Of a stretch of 7,728 bases of DNA, positions 1 through 5,537 are shown one piece after another (the stretch's first letter is position 1; the number at the start of each line of letters is the position of its first letter). The DNA is from an uncultured Oscillospiraceae bacterium (GTDB lineage: Bacteria; Bacillota; Clostridia; Oscillospirales; Ruminococcaceae), in NCBI GenBank assembly GCA_950097605.1, contig CATNEU010000069.1, positions 1 to 7,728 on the forward strand, read 5' to 3'. Both the position numbers and the translations under genes were made by a program. The notes beneath the pieces were generated by a model. That model ran no database searches, was not told the DNA's origin, and was given only the letters and a program-made list of their open reading frames with translations.

Positions 1-2
1 AC

Positions 3-344
3 GTGCGGGACAACCTGTTCAGAGTAACCGATATGATTGAAAAGCCATCGCCGGATAAAATCATGTCGCTCTATTCAATTCTGGGCAGATGTGTGCTGCC
101 TGCCGAGATTTTTCCGATCCTGGAGAACACCAAACCGGGCGCGGGCGGCGAGATCCAATTGACCGACGCCATGCAGGTGCTTGCACGCCGTGACGGCATG
201 ATCGGCGTGGACTATACCGGCAAGCGCTATGATATGGGCAACAAGCTGGGCGTGCTGGAGGCGATTGTCGAGGTGGGGCTGGCACACGGCGAAATCGGCG
301 CGGATTTCCGCGCATATCTCAAACAAATCGCACAGACACTGTAG
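3..344 (+). CDS. galU: UTP--glucose-1-phosphate uridylyltransferase (UDP-glucose pyrophosphorylase), C-terminal part, 5' end outside the window
   Basis: This is the last 113 or so residues of a cytoplasmic enzyme that makes UDP-glucose from UTP and glucose-1-phosphate, the glucosyl donor for cell-envelope glycans. The reading frame is open at the left edge, so the GTG at 3 is an internal valine codon and not the start. The fragment carries family landmarks in the expected order: EKPSP near residue 13, the GR-x-VLPAEIFPIL strand, the signature GAGGEIQLTDAM and the block GKRYDMGNKLG. Full-length bacterial GalU is about 290-300 residues, so roughly 60 percent is missing on the left. It ends with TAG, and a hairpin terminator follows within 10 bases, so it does not run into the ribosomal operon. 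Confusion with another nucleotidyltransferase such as a glucose-1-phosphate thymidylyltransferase is unlikely because of the EIQLTDA and YDMGNKLG blocks. Confidence 0.93.
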   Translation: MRDNLFRVTDMIEKPSPDKIMSLYSILGRCVLPAEIFPILENTKPGAGGEIQLTDAMQVLARRDGMIGVDYTGKRYDMGNKLGVLEAIVEVGLAHGEIGADFRAYLKQIAQTL

Positions 345-349
345 AATAT

Positions 350-384
350 AGCGCGGACGTCTATAGGCGTCCGCGCTGTTTTTG
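350..384 (+). terminator. Rho-independent terminator of galU
   Basis: A perfect 10-bp GC-rich stem pairs 350-359 (AGCGCGGACG) with 368-377 (CGTCCGCGCT) around an 8-nt loop. It is followed by GTTTTTG at 378-384. It lies 6 bases after the galU stop codon. Confidence 0.9.
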
Positions 385-472
385 TCCGGCCCAAACGGGC
401 GTGCCCCAAAGCGGTTTTGGCCTGCAGTCGGCCGGGACGCACGAAAAACAGCCGGTACAGGGGAAAAATGGC
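385..472. other. Intergenic spacer between galU terminator and rpsF promoter, imperfect dyad
   Basis: No gene is visible here. The stretch contains an imperfect inverted repeat: GGCCCAAAC at about 388-396 pairs with GTTTTGGCC at about 414-422 with one mismatch, and a small GGGC/GCCC hairpin sits inside it. It has no T-run, so it is not an obvious terminator. Confidence 0.35.
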
Positions 473-501
473 TTGACCCGTCCGCATTTGAATGGTATAA
501 T
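473..501 (+). promoter_or_regulatory. Sigma-A type promoter of the rpsF-ssb-rpsR operon
   Basis: The -35 box TTGACC (473-478) and the perfect -10 box TATAAT (496-501) are separated by exactly 17 bases. TGG directly before the -10 box gives an extended -10 (TGn). Transcription would start near 508, leaving a leader of about 90 nt before rpsF. Confidence 0.92.
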
Positions 502-507
502 TACTAA

Positions 508-597
508 GCTGTTATCTGTGCGGATTTGCACTGGATGACATATCCTTGCTCCATCCCGCCAGGGGTGGGGCCTTCAAGTCCAAAAGGAGGTGCTGTA
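508..597 (+). promoter_or_regulatory. Structured rpsF mRNA leader, candidate S6:S18 autoregulatory site
   Basis: The leader of about 90 nt can form three consecutive hairpins: GTGC/GCAC (518-521 with 528-531), GGAT/ATCC (533-536 with 542-545), and a stronger 7-bp stem CCATCCC (551-557) with GGGGTGG (562-568). The third hairpin contains a CCG trinucleotide at 556-558. CCTT at 571-574 could also pair with AAGG in the Shine-Dalgarno (584-587), which would hide it. The S6:S18 complex is known to bind a CCG-containing stem in rpsF leaders and repress translation. Matching this leader to that motif is inference; a covariance model search would decide. Confidence 0.42.
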
Positions 598-894
598 ATG
601 GCAAACGTACAAACTAGCTACGAAACAGTTGTTATCTTCAACACACAGCTGGGTCAAGAGGGTGTGAAGGCTCTTGTGGAGAAATTCACAAACCTGATCA
701 CCGAAAACGCTACGCTCGAGAGCGTGGACGAGTGGGGCAAGCGCAGGCTTGCATATCCGATCGACGATGAAAACGAAGGGTTCTACGTCCTGTATAACTA
801 CACTTCGGAGCACGATTTTCCGGCCGAACTCGACCGCGTGCTCAAAATCACCGACGGTGTGCTGCGTTCGCTTATCATCAAAAAAGAAGCGTAA
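598..894 (+). CDS. rpsF: 30S ribosomal protein bS6
   Basis: This 98-residue protein is the small-subunit protein S6, which sits on the platform and binds 16S rRNA as a dimer with S18. The sequence begins MANVQTSYETVVIFN, the typical first strand. ENATLESVDEWGKRRLAYPI is the highly conserved central block of S6, and FYVLYNY with LKITDGVLRSLI completes the ferredoxin-like fold. Length matches the family (about 95-100). I chose the ATG at 598 because AAAAGGAGG (582-590) lies 7 bases upstream. An in-frame ATG at 526 would add 24 non-homologous residues and run through the structured leader. It is the first gene of the operon; ssb begins 15 bases after its stop and rpsR follows, so S6 and S18 are made together. 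Confidence 0.97.
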   Translation: MANVQTSYETVVIFNTQLGQEGVKALVEKFTNLITENATLESVDEWGKRRLAYPIDDENEGFYVLYNYTSEHDFPAELDRVLKITDGVLRSLIIKKEA

Positions 895-909
895 GGGGCG
901 TGTGGAAAA

Positions 910-1422
910 ATGCTCAATTGTGCAATCTTAATGGGCAGACTGACCGCCGACCCGGAACTCCGGCAAACGCCGAATGGGATTTCCGTGGTCACCTTCACGT
1001 TGGCCGTCAACCGCAACTTTGGTGCAAAGGGTGCGGAGCGGCAAACAGACTTTATCGACATTGTGGCATGGCGCAGCACCGCGGAATTCGTGAGCCGGTA
1101 TTTCAGAAAAGGCCAGCTCGTCGCCGTGGAGGGCAGCATTCAGACCAGAACGTATCAGGACAAGCAGGGCAACAACCGCAAGGCATTTGAGGTTGTTGCA
1201 AACCAGGTGCATTTTGCCGAGAGCAAAAACGCATCCCAGGGCGGCGGCTACAGTGCCGGCGCTGGTTCCTTCTCGCCGCCTCCGGCCAAAGAGCCGGCCG
1301 CGCAGTCCGGATCGTTCCACCAGTCGATGTCGACCGAGTTTGACATGTCCGATACCGGTTTCTCGCTTGGTTCCAACGACGATTTCGCCGAGGTACCCGG
1401 AGACGACGATTTACCCTTCTGA
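910..1422 (+). CDS. ssb: Single-stranded DNA-binding protein SSB
   Basis: This 170-residue protein coats single-stranded DNA during replication, repair and recombination, and recruits partner enzymes. Residues 1-105 or so form the OB fold: MLNCAILMGRLTADPELRQT, then TFTLAVNR, the FIDIVAWRSTAEFVSRYFRKGQ-type core, VAVEGSIQTRTYQDKQGNNR and FEVVANQVHF. A low-complexity Gly/Ser/Pro/Gln linker spans roughly 108-160. The acidic tip DDDLPF at the C-terminus is the conserved peptide through which SSB contacts other proteins, so the gene is intact. The ATG at 910 is preceded by AAGGGG (893-898), which overlaps the rpsF stop codon, so rpsF and ssb are probably translationally coupled. Position between rpsF and rpsR identifies the main replicative SSB rather than a phage or plasmid paralogue. 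Confidence 0.97.
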   Translation: MLNCAILMGRLTADPELRQTPNGISVVTFTLAVNRNFGAKGAERQTDFIDIVAWRSTAEFVSRYFRKGQLVAVEGSIQTRTYQDKQGNNRKAFEVVANQVHFAESKNASQGGGYSAGAGSFSPPPAKEPAAQSGSFHQSMSTEFDMSDTGFSLGSNDDFAEVPGDDDLPF

Positions 1423-1462
1423 TCCATGGAGAAGATGACAACTTTTTAAGGAGGTTTGTAAT

Positions 1463-1705
1463 ATGGAAAGAGCTGAAAGAGGCGGCCGCGGCAGAAAAGG
1501 CCGCAAGAAGGTTTGCGCCTTCTGTGCCGACAGGGTTGAGCAGATCAACTACAAGGACGTTGCCAAGCTCAGAAGATACCTGTCTGAAAGAGCCAAGATC
1601 GTTCCGCGCCGGGTGACCGGTACTTGTGCCCGTCATCAGCGCCAGCTTACCGTAGCGATCAAGCGCGCGCGTCACATTGCGTTGCTTCCCTATGTTAGCG
1701 AATAA
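1463..1705 (+). CDS. rpsR: 30S ribosomal protein bS18
   Basis: This 80-residue, very basic protein is small-subunit protein S18, the partner of S6 on the 30S platform. The diagnostic block INYKDVAKLRRYLSERAKI is at residues 28-46, followed by PRRVTGTCARHQRQL and the C-terminal KRARHIALLPY. Residues C18 and C21 (CAFC) together with C55 and H58 form a plausible zinc-binding set, so this is likely the zinc-ribbon (C+) form; many bacteria also carry or only have zinc-free S18. AAGGAGG at 1448-1454 precedes the ATG by 8 bases. It is the last gene of the operon, starting 40 bases after ssb, and a strong terminator follows 12 bases after its stop. Confidence 0.97.
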   Translation: MERAERGGRGRKGRKKVCAFCADRVEQINYKDVAKLRRYLSERAKIVPRRVTGTCARHQRQLTVAIKRARHIALLPYVSE

Positions 1706-1717
1706 TACATGACGATT

Positions 1718-1752
1718 AAATGGCCCGAACGTTTTGCGTTCGGGCCATTTTT
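1718..1752 (+). terminator. Rho-independent terminator of the rpsF-ssb-rpsR operon
   Basis: A perfect 14-bp stem pairs 1718-1731 with 1737-1750 around a 5-nt TTTTG loop, and the T-run continues through 1752. It starts 12 bases after the rpsR stop codon. Confidence 0.95.
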
Positions 1753-1796
1753 GCATACAGGGGGATTTTCTTTTTTATTATAGCACTTTAATTCAT

Positions 1797-2047
1797 TTGT
1801 CTTTTGATTGGTCGCGACGGGGAATTCTTTGTGGCTCCTTTTATAGCTTTTAGACACATATTTCCTTTCATTTGTCGCTCAGGCCGCGACGGGGATTCTT
1901 TGTGGCTCCTTTTATAGCTTTTTGATACATCAAATCCTTTTATTTGTCGCTCGGGCCGCGACGGGCCCATCCTTTTTCGTGAAGAAAAAAGGATATAAAA
2001 ACTTTTTTCTTTCTCTTTTGATACTATATACATCTATCTTTCAGCTT
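1797..2047. repeat. Three direct copies of a ~72-bp palindromic intergenic repeat (left arm)
   Basis: Each unit opens with TTTGTCGC followed by a short loop and GCGAC, a 5-bp stem with a 7-nt loop. Clear copies of the stem lie at 1874-1890 and 1946-1962, and a degenerate copy ends GGTCGCGAC at 1810-1818. After the stem, units 1 and 2 share GGGGATTCTTTGTGGCTCC and TTTATAGCTTTT, and then a T-rich stretch. Unit 3 is longer: its stem is followed by a second hairpin with ATCCTTTTT pairing AAAAAGGAT (about 1969-1993). No credible gene is present. The same unit recurs inverted at 2536-2605. Confidence 0.85.
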
Positions 2048-2182
2048 GTCGCTCAGGCCGCGACCGGCCCATCCTTTTTGGCGCGGCCCAAAAAGGATGC
2101 AAAAAGGCCGGCCAAGGGGGCTAACGGGCCCCTCCAATTGACTGTACGCCGTGCATGGTGCGACAAAGGACGGCGGCGCAGA

Positions 2183-2232
2183 GGTCGCGGGAGGCTCTGT
2201 GTGGGTCGGGAGCCCTGCCCCCTTCGCGATCC
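2183..2232. repeat. Core hairpin 1 of the fold-back element
   Basis: TCGCG (2185-2189) pairs with CGCGA (2225-2229), and inside it GGCTC (2193-2197) pairs with GAGCC (2210-2214). These give a nested imperfect stem of about 50 nt on either strand. Confidence 0.45.
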
Positions 2233-2358
2233 CCGTTCCAGGAGGGAAGTTAAGCCGATAGAAAAAGGTTTGCTGCAAAAGAAGGGAATTACGAAAATCA
2301 GCCCCTCTCTTGCAGAGAACTTACTCAAAGCACCCCCACTCGGGTACGGCAGGGGATT

Positions 2359-2476
2359 GTTAAGGGGCGCGTCTTCCGACCCATCAGCGCACTCCCTGCG
2401 ACCGCTGCGTCGTCGCCCTTCGCCCATCAGAATACGGCGCAGGGTCAAATGGAGGAAGGTAGCGGCACCCCTTAAC
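2359..2476. repeat. Core hairpin 2: 118-nt nested long hairpin
   Basis: Four segments pair in properly nested order. GTTAAGGGG (2359-2367) pairs with CCCCTTAAC (2468-2476). CTTCC (2373-2377) pairs with GGAAG (2454-2458). CCCTGCG (2394-2400) pairs with CGCAGGG (2438-2444). CCG (2402-2404) pairs with CGG (2435-2437). The order suggests a folded RNA or a selected DNA hairpin rather than chance. It could be transcribed from either strand; no promoter is evident. Confidence 0.5.
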
Positions 2477-2535
2477 TGAATTTTTGCATCCTTTTTCTTC
2501 ACGAAAAAGGATGGGCCAGTCGCGGCCCGAGCGAC

Positions 2536-2605
2536 AAATCAAAAAATAGATGTGTCTAAAAGCTATAATAAAAAGAAAGCCCCCGTCGCGGCCCGAGCGA
2601 CGAAT
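2536..2605. repeat. Inverted copy of the ~72-bp repeat (right arm)
   Basis: On the minus strand, GTCGC-loop-GCGAC (2601-2585) is followed by GGGGG, a T-rich stretch, TATAGCTTTTAGACACAT and TTTGATTTGTCGC. This is the same unit, in the same order, as the left-arm copies at 1797-2047. Together with 2048-2535 it makes the gap from 1797 to 2605 one large imperfect inverted repeat. Confidence 0.8.
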
Positions 2606-2678
2606 CATTAAATGTTCATCAGAGCGCAAGAATTAAGACATGTATCTGACGATAGCATAGAGAATATAAGAGAATTCA

Positions 2679-2710
2679 GAAAAGCCGGCGCAAACATGCG
2701 CCGGCTTTTC
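2679..2710 (-). terminator. Terminator of the minus-strand membrane protein gene (symmetric, could act both ways)
   Basis: A perfect 14-bp stem pairs 2679-2692 with 2697-2710 around a 4-nt AACA loop. The stem ends in AAAA on one side and TTTT on the other, so either strand reads a GC-rich hairpin followed by a short T-run. It lies 25 bases after the stop codon of the minus-strand gene, its likely user. Confidence 0.82.
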
Positions 2711-2735
2711 TATTAGATAAAGTCATCATAAACAA

Positions 2736-4388
2736 TCAGTTGGCCCTCTGTGCAAATTCCAGGTTGTCGAACTCGATGGCCTTGACTACGCCGGCGCCGT
2801 TATCGGCCGCGAGGATCCGCACACGGTCCCCCTCGCGGGTCAGCGAAATCTCTTCGCTGCGGTCGTATTCCACAAGGTAAATCACATCCTGTTTTTCTTC
2901 GAGGATGATGCGGTAGCGCGGTTCCTGCGCGCCGCTGTCATAGGCGATGCGCAACACCGTACCTGTTATGGATGTGGTGTCCGGCGTCGTGCCGGAGTCC
3001 TCCGGAGAAGCCGTGCCGCCCGACAGCGCCATCTGGTAATCGCGCAGCGCATCGGGCGCGGTCTCGCCGACGCCGACAATCGTATAGTTTTTCACCGACA
3101 CAAAGGAGTACTGTTTAATCAGTCCGGCTGCGTCCTTCAGCGGCATAAAATAGGTAGGGATGCCGTCTATGTTGAGAATCTGCGGAAAACTCGCTTTATA
3201 TTTCAGATGCTGCACTTTGCCTTCCGCGGAGCCCTGCGCCGCCTTTTCGGTTGCACCGGTGATATTGTACCGGATCGGCTGTTTGGTAATCATATCCACC
3301 ATCATAAAGCCGATTGCGCTCTCGTCCGCGTTGACGCTCGTGAGGCCGGTGAACAGGTAACAGCGGCCCTGGCTATAGAGAATGCTTTCACCGTTGCTGG
3401 CCTTGTATTTGTCTTTATTGGAGAAGTTGAAAATACCGTGCACATACTGCCCTTTGTTGTTGATCTGGTCGAGCAAATACTGTTCGGGCTGGACACGGTC
3501 GACCCACTCGGGCACTTCATCCAGCTCATACTGTTGCATGGCGCCGCTTTCGGCGTCCACCAAAATGATGCCGGTGGCCTCGGGCAGGCCGAACAGCCAT
3601 TTATTCTGGTAGGTGGTCACGACCCAATAGGGCCTGCCTTCCTCGTCGATCTCGAAAGAATGGCCGGTATATCCGGTGAGCAGGCCGGTGCCAAAACGCA
3701 CATGCCGGTCCAGGTCGTCGAAGAAATACAGGTCGGGCTGGTATTTGATCCGGTAGCCGTCCACGTATTCCACGTCCTTGTCGCTCGTGGCGGAAACCAG
3801 AATATAGCCCGGGGTGCCCTCGGTATTGGAGGCCCACTTCAGAAAACCCGAATGGTGCAGCGGCACGGCCCATTTGAGCTTCCCGCCAATCATCTGGATG
3901 GTCGGTTCTCCGGTGACCACCTGGCTGCCCAGCGCGTTTTGCTCGCCGAGTTTTTTGTTTGCCAGGTTTTTGGCAAGTGCTTTGTCCACAATCGGCACCT
4001 GGCCGATGTCCACTTGCTGAATATCCTGGCTGAACTCACGCACCTCGGGATCGGGCAATTGATCCCTGTAAGCTGCGACGTTGAACAGTACGGACGAAAG
4101 CAGTGCAAGCACGATCAGGATGCACCACAGAACGGAAAGAATGATTAGAGCGGCCTTGGGGAATTTGCCGGTCTTATGAAATCGGACAGGCCCGCCGCTC
4201 TCTGTTTTCACCCTTTCAAAAGTTCCCATACGCATGACGGCCCATGCCAACACGTAAACCGAGACGGTAACGCTGTAAAACAGCGCGCCCTCGATATACA
4301 AAAGGTTTAAATTCACGTTATTAATCAGCACATATAGTGCCGCGACTACCGTTATCGCCAAATAGACCAGCGGTTTCGTTTTTTTCAC
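2736..4388 (-). CDS. Unrecognised membrane protein: three N-terminal membrane segments and a large extracytoplasmic region
   Basis: I do not recognise this family. Counting from the chosen start (550 residues), hydrophobic segments lie at about 6-22, 35-52 and 79-102. The basic loop between the second and third (RVKTESGG through HKTGK) should be cytoplasmic, which puts the remaining ~440 residues outside. That part is mixed alpha/beta and soluble, with repeated hydrophobic strands such as GYILVSAT and GIILVDAESG; the latter is loosely PepSY-like (inference). A Thr/Ser/Gly-rich linker near 455-472 (GGTASPEDSGTTPDTTS) leads to a C-terminal ~75-residue module, starting ITGTVLRIAY, that resembles an OB-type beta barrel (inference). 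An in-frame GTG at 4421 would add 11 residues, but the promoter here predicts transcription from about 4423. GTG at 4388 has AGAAGGAAGGGA six bases upstream, so I prefer it. The gene is monocistronic, with its own promoter and terminator. Confidence 0.8.
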   Translation of the reverse strand: MKKTKPLVYLAITVVAALYVLINNVNLNLLYIEGALFYSVTVSVYVLAWAVMRMGTFERVKTESGGPVRFHKTGKFPKAALIILSVLWCILIVLALLSSVLFNVAAYRDQLPDPEVREFSQDIQQVDIGQVPIVDKALAKNLANKKLGEQNALGSQVVTGEPTIQMIGGKLKWAVPLHHSGFLKWASNTEGTPGYILVSATSDKDVEYVDGYRIKYQPDLYFFDDLDRHVRFGTGLLTGYTGHSFEIDEEGRPYWVVTTYQNKWLFGLPEATGIILVDAESGAMQQYELDEVPEWVDRVQPEQYLLDQINNKGQYVHGIFNFSNKDKYKASNGESILYSQGRCYLFTGLTSVNADESAIGFMMVDMITKQPIRYNITGATEKAAQGSAEGKVQHLKYKASFPQILNIDGIPTYFMPLKDAAGLIKQYSFVSVKNYTIVGVGETAPDALRDYQMALSGGTASPEDSGTTPDTTSITGTVLRIAYDSGAQEPRYRIILEEKQDVIYLVEYDRSEEISLTREGDRVRILAADNGAGVVKAIEFDNLEFAQRAN

Positions 4389-4429
4389 CGACAATCCCTT
4401 CCTTCTTTTGAGATTCCCCACAGAAGTTC

Positions 4430-4458
4430 ATTATAATATAACTGTGCGCCAGAGTAAA
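4430..4458 (-). promoter_or_regulatory. Promoter of the minus-strand membrane protein gene
   Basis: On the minus strand TTTACT (4458-4453) is followed after exactly 17 bases by a perfect TATAAT (4435-4430). Transcription would start near 4423, about 35 nt before the preferred GTG start at 4388. This argues against the upstream GTG at 4421, which would be nearly leaderless. Confidence 0.75.
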
Positions 4459-4526
4459 TAGCCGCAAAACGATCCAAGGAAATTTTTATGTTAAAAACAG
4501 TCACGGAGGATTTGCGGGCGTTTCAA

Positions 4527-4694
4527 GGGTAAAAGCCTGCGGCTTTTTCTTGTGTAATAAAAAGCGGAGCTTTTTGTTACGTTTAAAGGGTAAAAGCCTA
4601 CGGCTTTTTCTTGTGTAATAAAAAGCGGGGCTTTTTGTTACGCTTAAAGGGTAAAAGCCTGCGGCTTTTTTTGTGTAATAAAAGGTTTCGTAAC
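4527..4694. repeat. Three tandem 61-bp repeats, each with two terminator-like hairpins
   Basis: Units begin with GGGTAAAAGCC at 4527, 4588 and 4649, so the period is exactly 61. Each full unit has AAAAGCC-3-nt-GGCTTTTT and then AAAAAGC-3-nt-GCTTTTT flanked by GTAA and TTAC, two A/T-tailed hairpins readable from either strand. The third unit is truncated and degenerate after GTGTAATAAAA. Copies 1 and 2 differ by only a few bases, which suggests recent tandem duplication. The array lies between two divergent genes, where no transcript is expected to end. Confidence 0.88.
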
Positions 4695-4901
4695 TTGTCA
4701 TCAATTTGTTGGATTACCAAAACAGATTATTCAAATCTGCGTGGTACTATAAAACTGTAAGGCAGGAGAGGCGCAAAAAACCACCGCCGGGAATAAAAAC
4801 ATCTGCCGGTATTCTCTGATACTACATTTTTCCCAGGGTGCATATACTACAATGTACCTGTAGGGGTAGCCGGTAACAATTCACATTCAGGAGTGTGTGT
4901 C
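4695..4901. promoter_or_regulatory. Upstream region of the Usp-like gene with a CAGATT-N5-AATCTG dyad
   Basis: A perfect 6-bp dyad, CAGATT (4723-4728) and AATCTG (4734-4739), could be an operator half-site pair. A TATAAA at 4748-4753 lies just after it, but I find no matching -35 box at 16-18 bases. TATACT at 4843-4848 also lacks a good -35. I therefore name no promoter with confidence. The ~150 nt leader contains no riboswitch that I recognise. Confidence 0.3.
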
Positions 4902-5348
4902 ATGAACAAATCAGATCTTGCCTATTCCGAACCTAATAAGTATAAAACTTCCACCATCGTGTTCGTCACCGATCAGATGCACTGCGAAAATCTTATTAAA
5001 ACGGGTAGAAAGATTGCAGACATTGCAAAAAACGACCTTTACGTGATCAATATACAGTGTAAGGACAGGTTGGAAACCGACGCAGCGGCGCTGGAACACC
5101 TGTATGGTATCAGCAGGAGCTACGGGGCCACCATGCAGATGATGTGTGCGGAAAGCCCGCTGCGCGCGATGATCAGCTGTGCCAAAAAGTTTAGGGCCCG
5201 CCATATCCTAACCGGTGAACCCAACGAGGACGACAGCGTGCTTTTCAAGCTCTGGAGGAGCTTACCGGTGGTTCATTTCTATGTGCAAACGCCCGAAGGA
5301 AAACTGCACATGGCGTCCCGCTACGACAGGTGCAGGACTGCGCTGTAA
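4902..5348 (+). CDS. Universal stress protein-like (UspA/KdpD-Usp type) cytoplasmic protein
   Basis: This 148-residue protein is a single Usp-type nucleotide-binding-like alpha/beta domain. It opens after a ~17-residue tail with the strand TSTIVFVTDQ, continues with a helix containing LIKTGRKIADIAK and the strand DLYVINIQCKD. A second half has LEHLYGISRSYGATMQMM, then SPLRAMISCAKKFRARHILTGEP and a last strand VVHFYVQT. That order (strand, helix, strand, 'A...GA', 'A....A.HI..G') is what the Usp domain of KdpD sensor kinases and free UspA proteins show. The classic ATP-binding GxxGxxxG loop is not evident after LTGEP, so it may not bind ATP in the usual way. ATG at 4902 has CAGGAG (4888-4893) eight bases upstream; the in-frame GTG at 4893 overlaps that site and is rejected. 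No partner kinase or transporter is present in the window. The assignment is by fold pattern only. Confidence 0.65.
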   Translation: MNKSDLAYSEPNKYKTSTIVFVTDQMHCENLIKTGRKIADIAKNDLYVINIQCKDRLETDAAALEHLYGISRSYGATMQMMCAESPLRAMISCAKKFRARHILTGEPNEDDSVLFKLWRSLPVVHFYVQTPEGKLHMASRYDRCRTAL

Positions 5349-5420
5349 AAGCGGCCCTGCTCCATCCGAAAAGACCGAAAACCAAAGGGGAAACGGGCCT
5401 GGCGCCTGCATACGGTACTT

Positions 5421-5453
5421 AAAAGGGCGATGGACAATATCGCCCCTTTTTTT
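5421..5453 (+). terminator. Rho-independent terminator of the Usp-like gene
   Basis: GGGCGAT (5425-5431) pairs with ATCGCCC (5439-5445) around a 7-nt loop. The upstream A4 can extend the stem into the T7 run that ends at 5453. It lies about 70 bases after the stop codon at 5348. Confidence 0.85.
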
Positions 5454-5482
5454 ATTACAACAGGAAACCCAAAAGATTTGCA

Positions 5483-5532
5483 CGTGCCAAAGGCACGAAA
5501 CAGCGCAACAAGCGCTGTTCGGCGCTTGTTGC
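5483..5532. repeat. Two adjacent hairpins upstream of the cloverleaf
   Basis: The first is CGTGCC (5483-5488) pairing GGCACG (5492-5497) around AAA. The second is an 11-bp perfect stem, GCAACAAGCGC (5505-5515) with GCGCTTGTTGC (5522-5532) around TGTTCG. An alternative short pairing AGCGC/GCGCT (5502-5506 with 5512-5516) competes with the second. Confidence 0.75.
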
Positions 5533-5537
5533 AAAAC

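Larger units (their letters stand above)
2048..2535. mobile_element. 488-bp fold-back element with ~55-58-bp inverted ends (MITE-like, no transposase)
   Basis: The left end (2048-2105) and the right end (2481-2535, inverted) are near-identical. Both read GTCGC, loop, GCGAC, then GGCCCATCCTTTTT, a variable loop, AAAAAGGATGCAAAAA. Each end is therefore itself two hairpins. The core (2106-2480) is GC-rich and contains further nested pairing. No open frame in it resembles a protein I know, and no transposase is present. The shape resembles a miniature inverted-repeat or fold-back element, but I see no clear target-site duplication because the flanks are themselves copies of the same repeat. Mobility is inference. 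Confidence 0.55.

Noticed and set aside
2241..2256. 5S rRNA-like snippet (GGGAAGTTAAGCC)
   Set aside because: Only about a dozen bases resemble 5S rRNA; the surrounding sequence does not give the expected helices or length.
1922..2502. Open frames on both strands through the fold-back element (up to 185 codons)
   Set aside because: They run across the inverted repeats and hairpins, are Arg/Pro/Ser-rich as GC-rich non-coding DNA gives, and have no recognisable domain or ribosome binding site.
1797..2605. CRISPR array
   Set aside because: Repeats are few, irregularly spaced, in both orientations, and the intervals are themselves repeated rather than unique spacers; no cas gene is present.
3207..4148. 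Plus-strand open frame of 313 codons opposite the membrane protein gene
   Set aside because: It is the antisense shadow of the well-supported minus-strand gene, which has a promoter, ribosome binding site, membrane segments and terminator.
4501..4704. Minus-strand open frame of 67 codons over the 61-bp repeats
   Set aside because: It is just a reading of the repeat array; the period of 61 is not a multiple of three, so successive units are read in different frames, and no ribosome binding site is seen.
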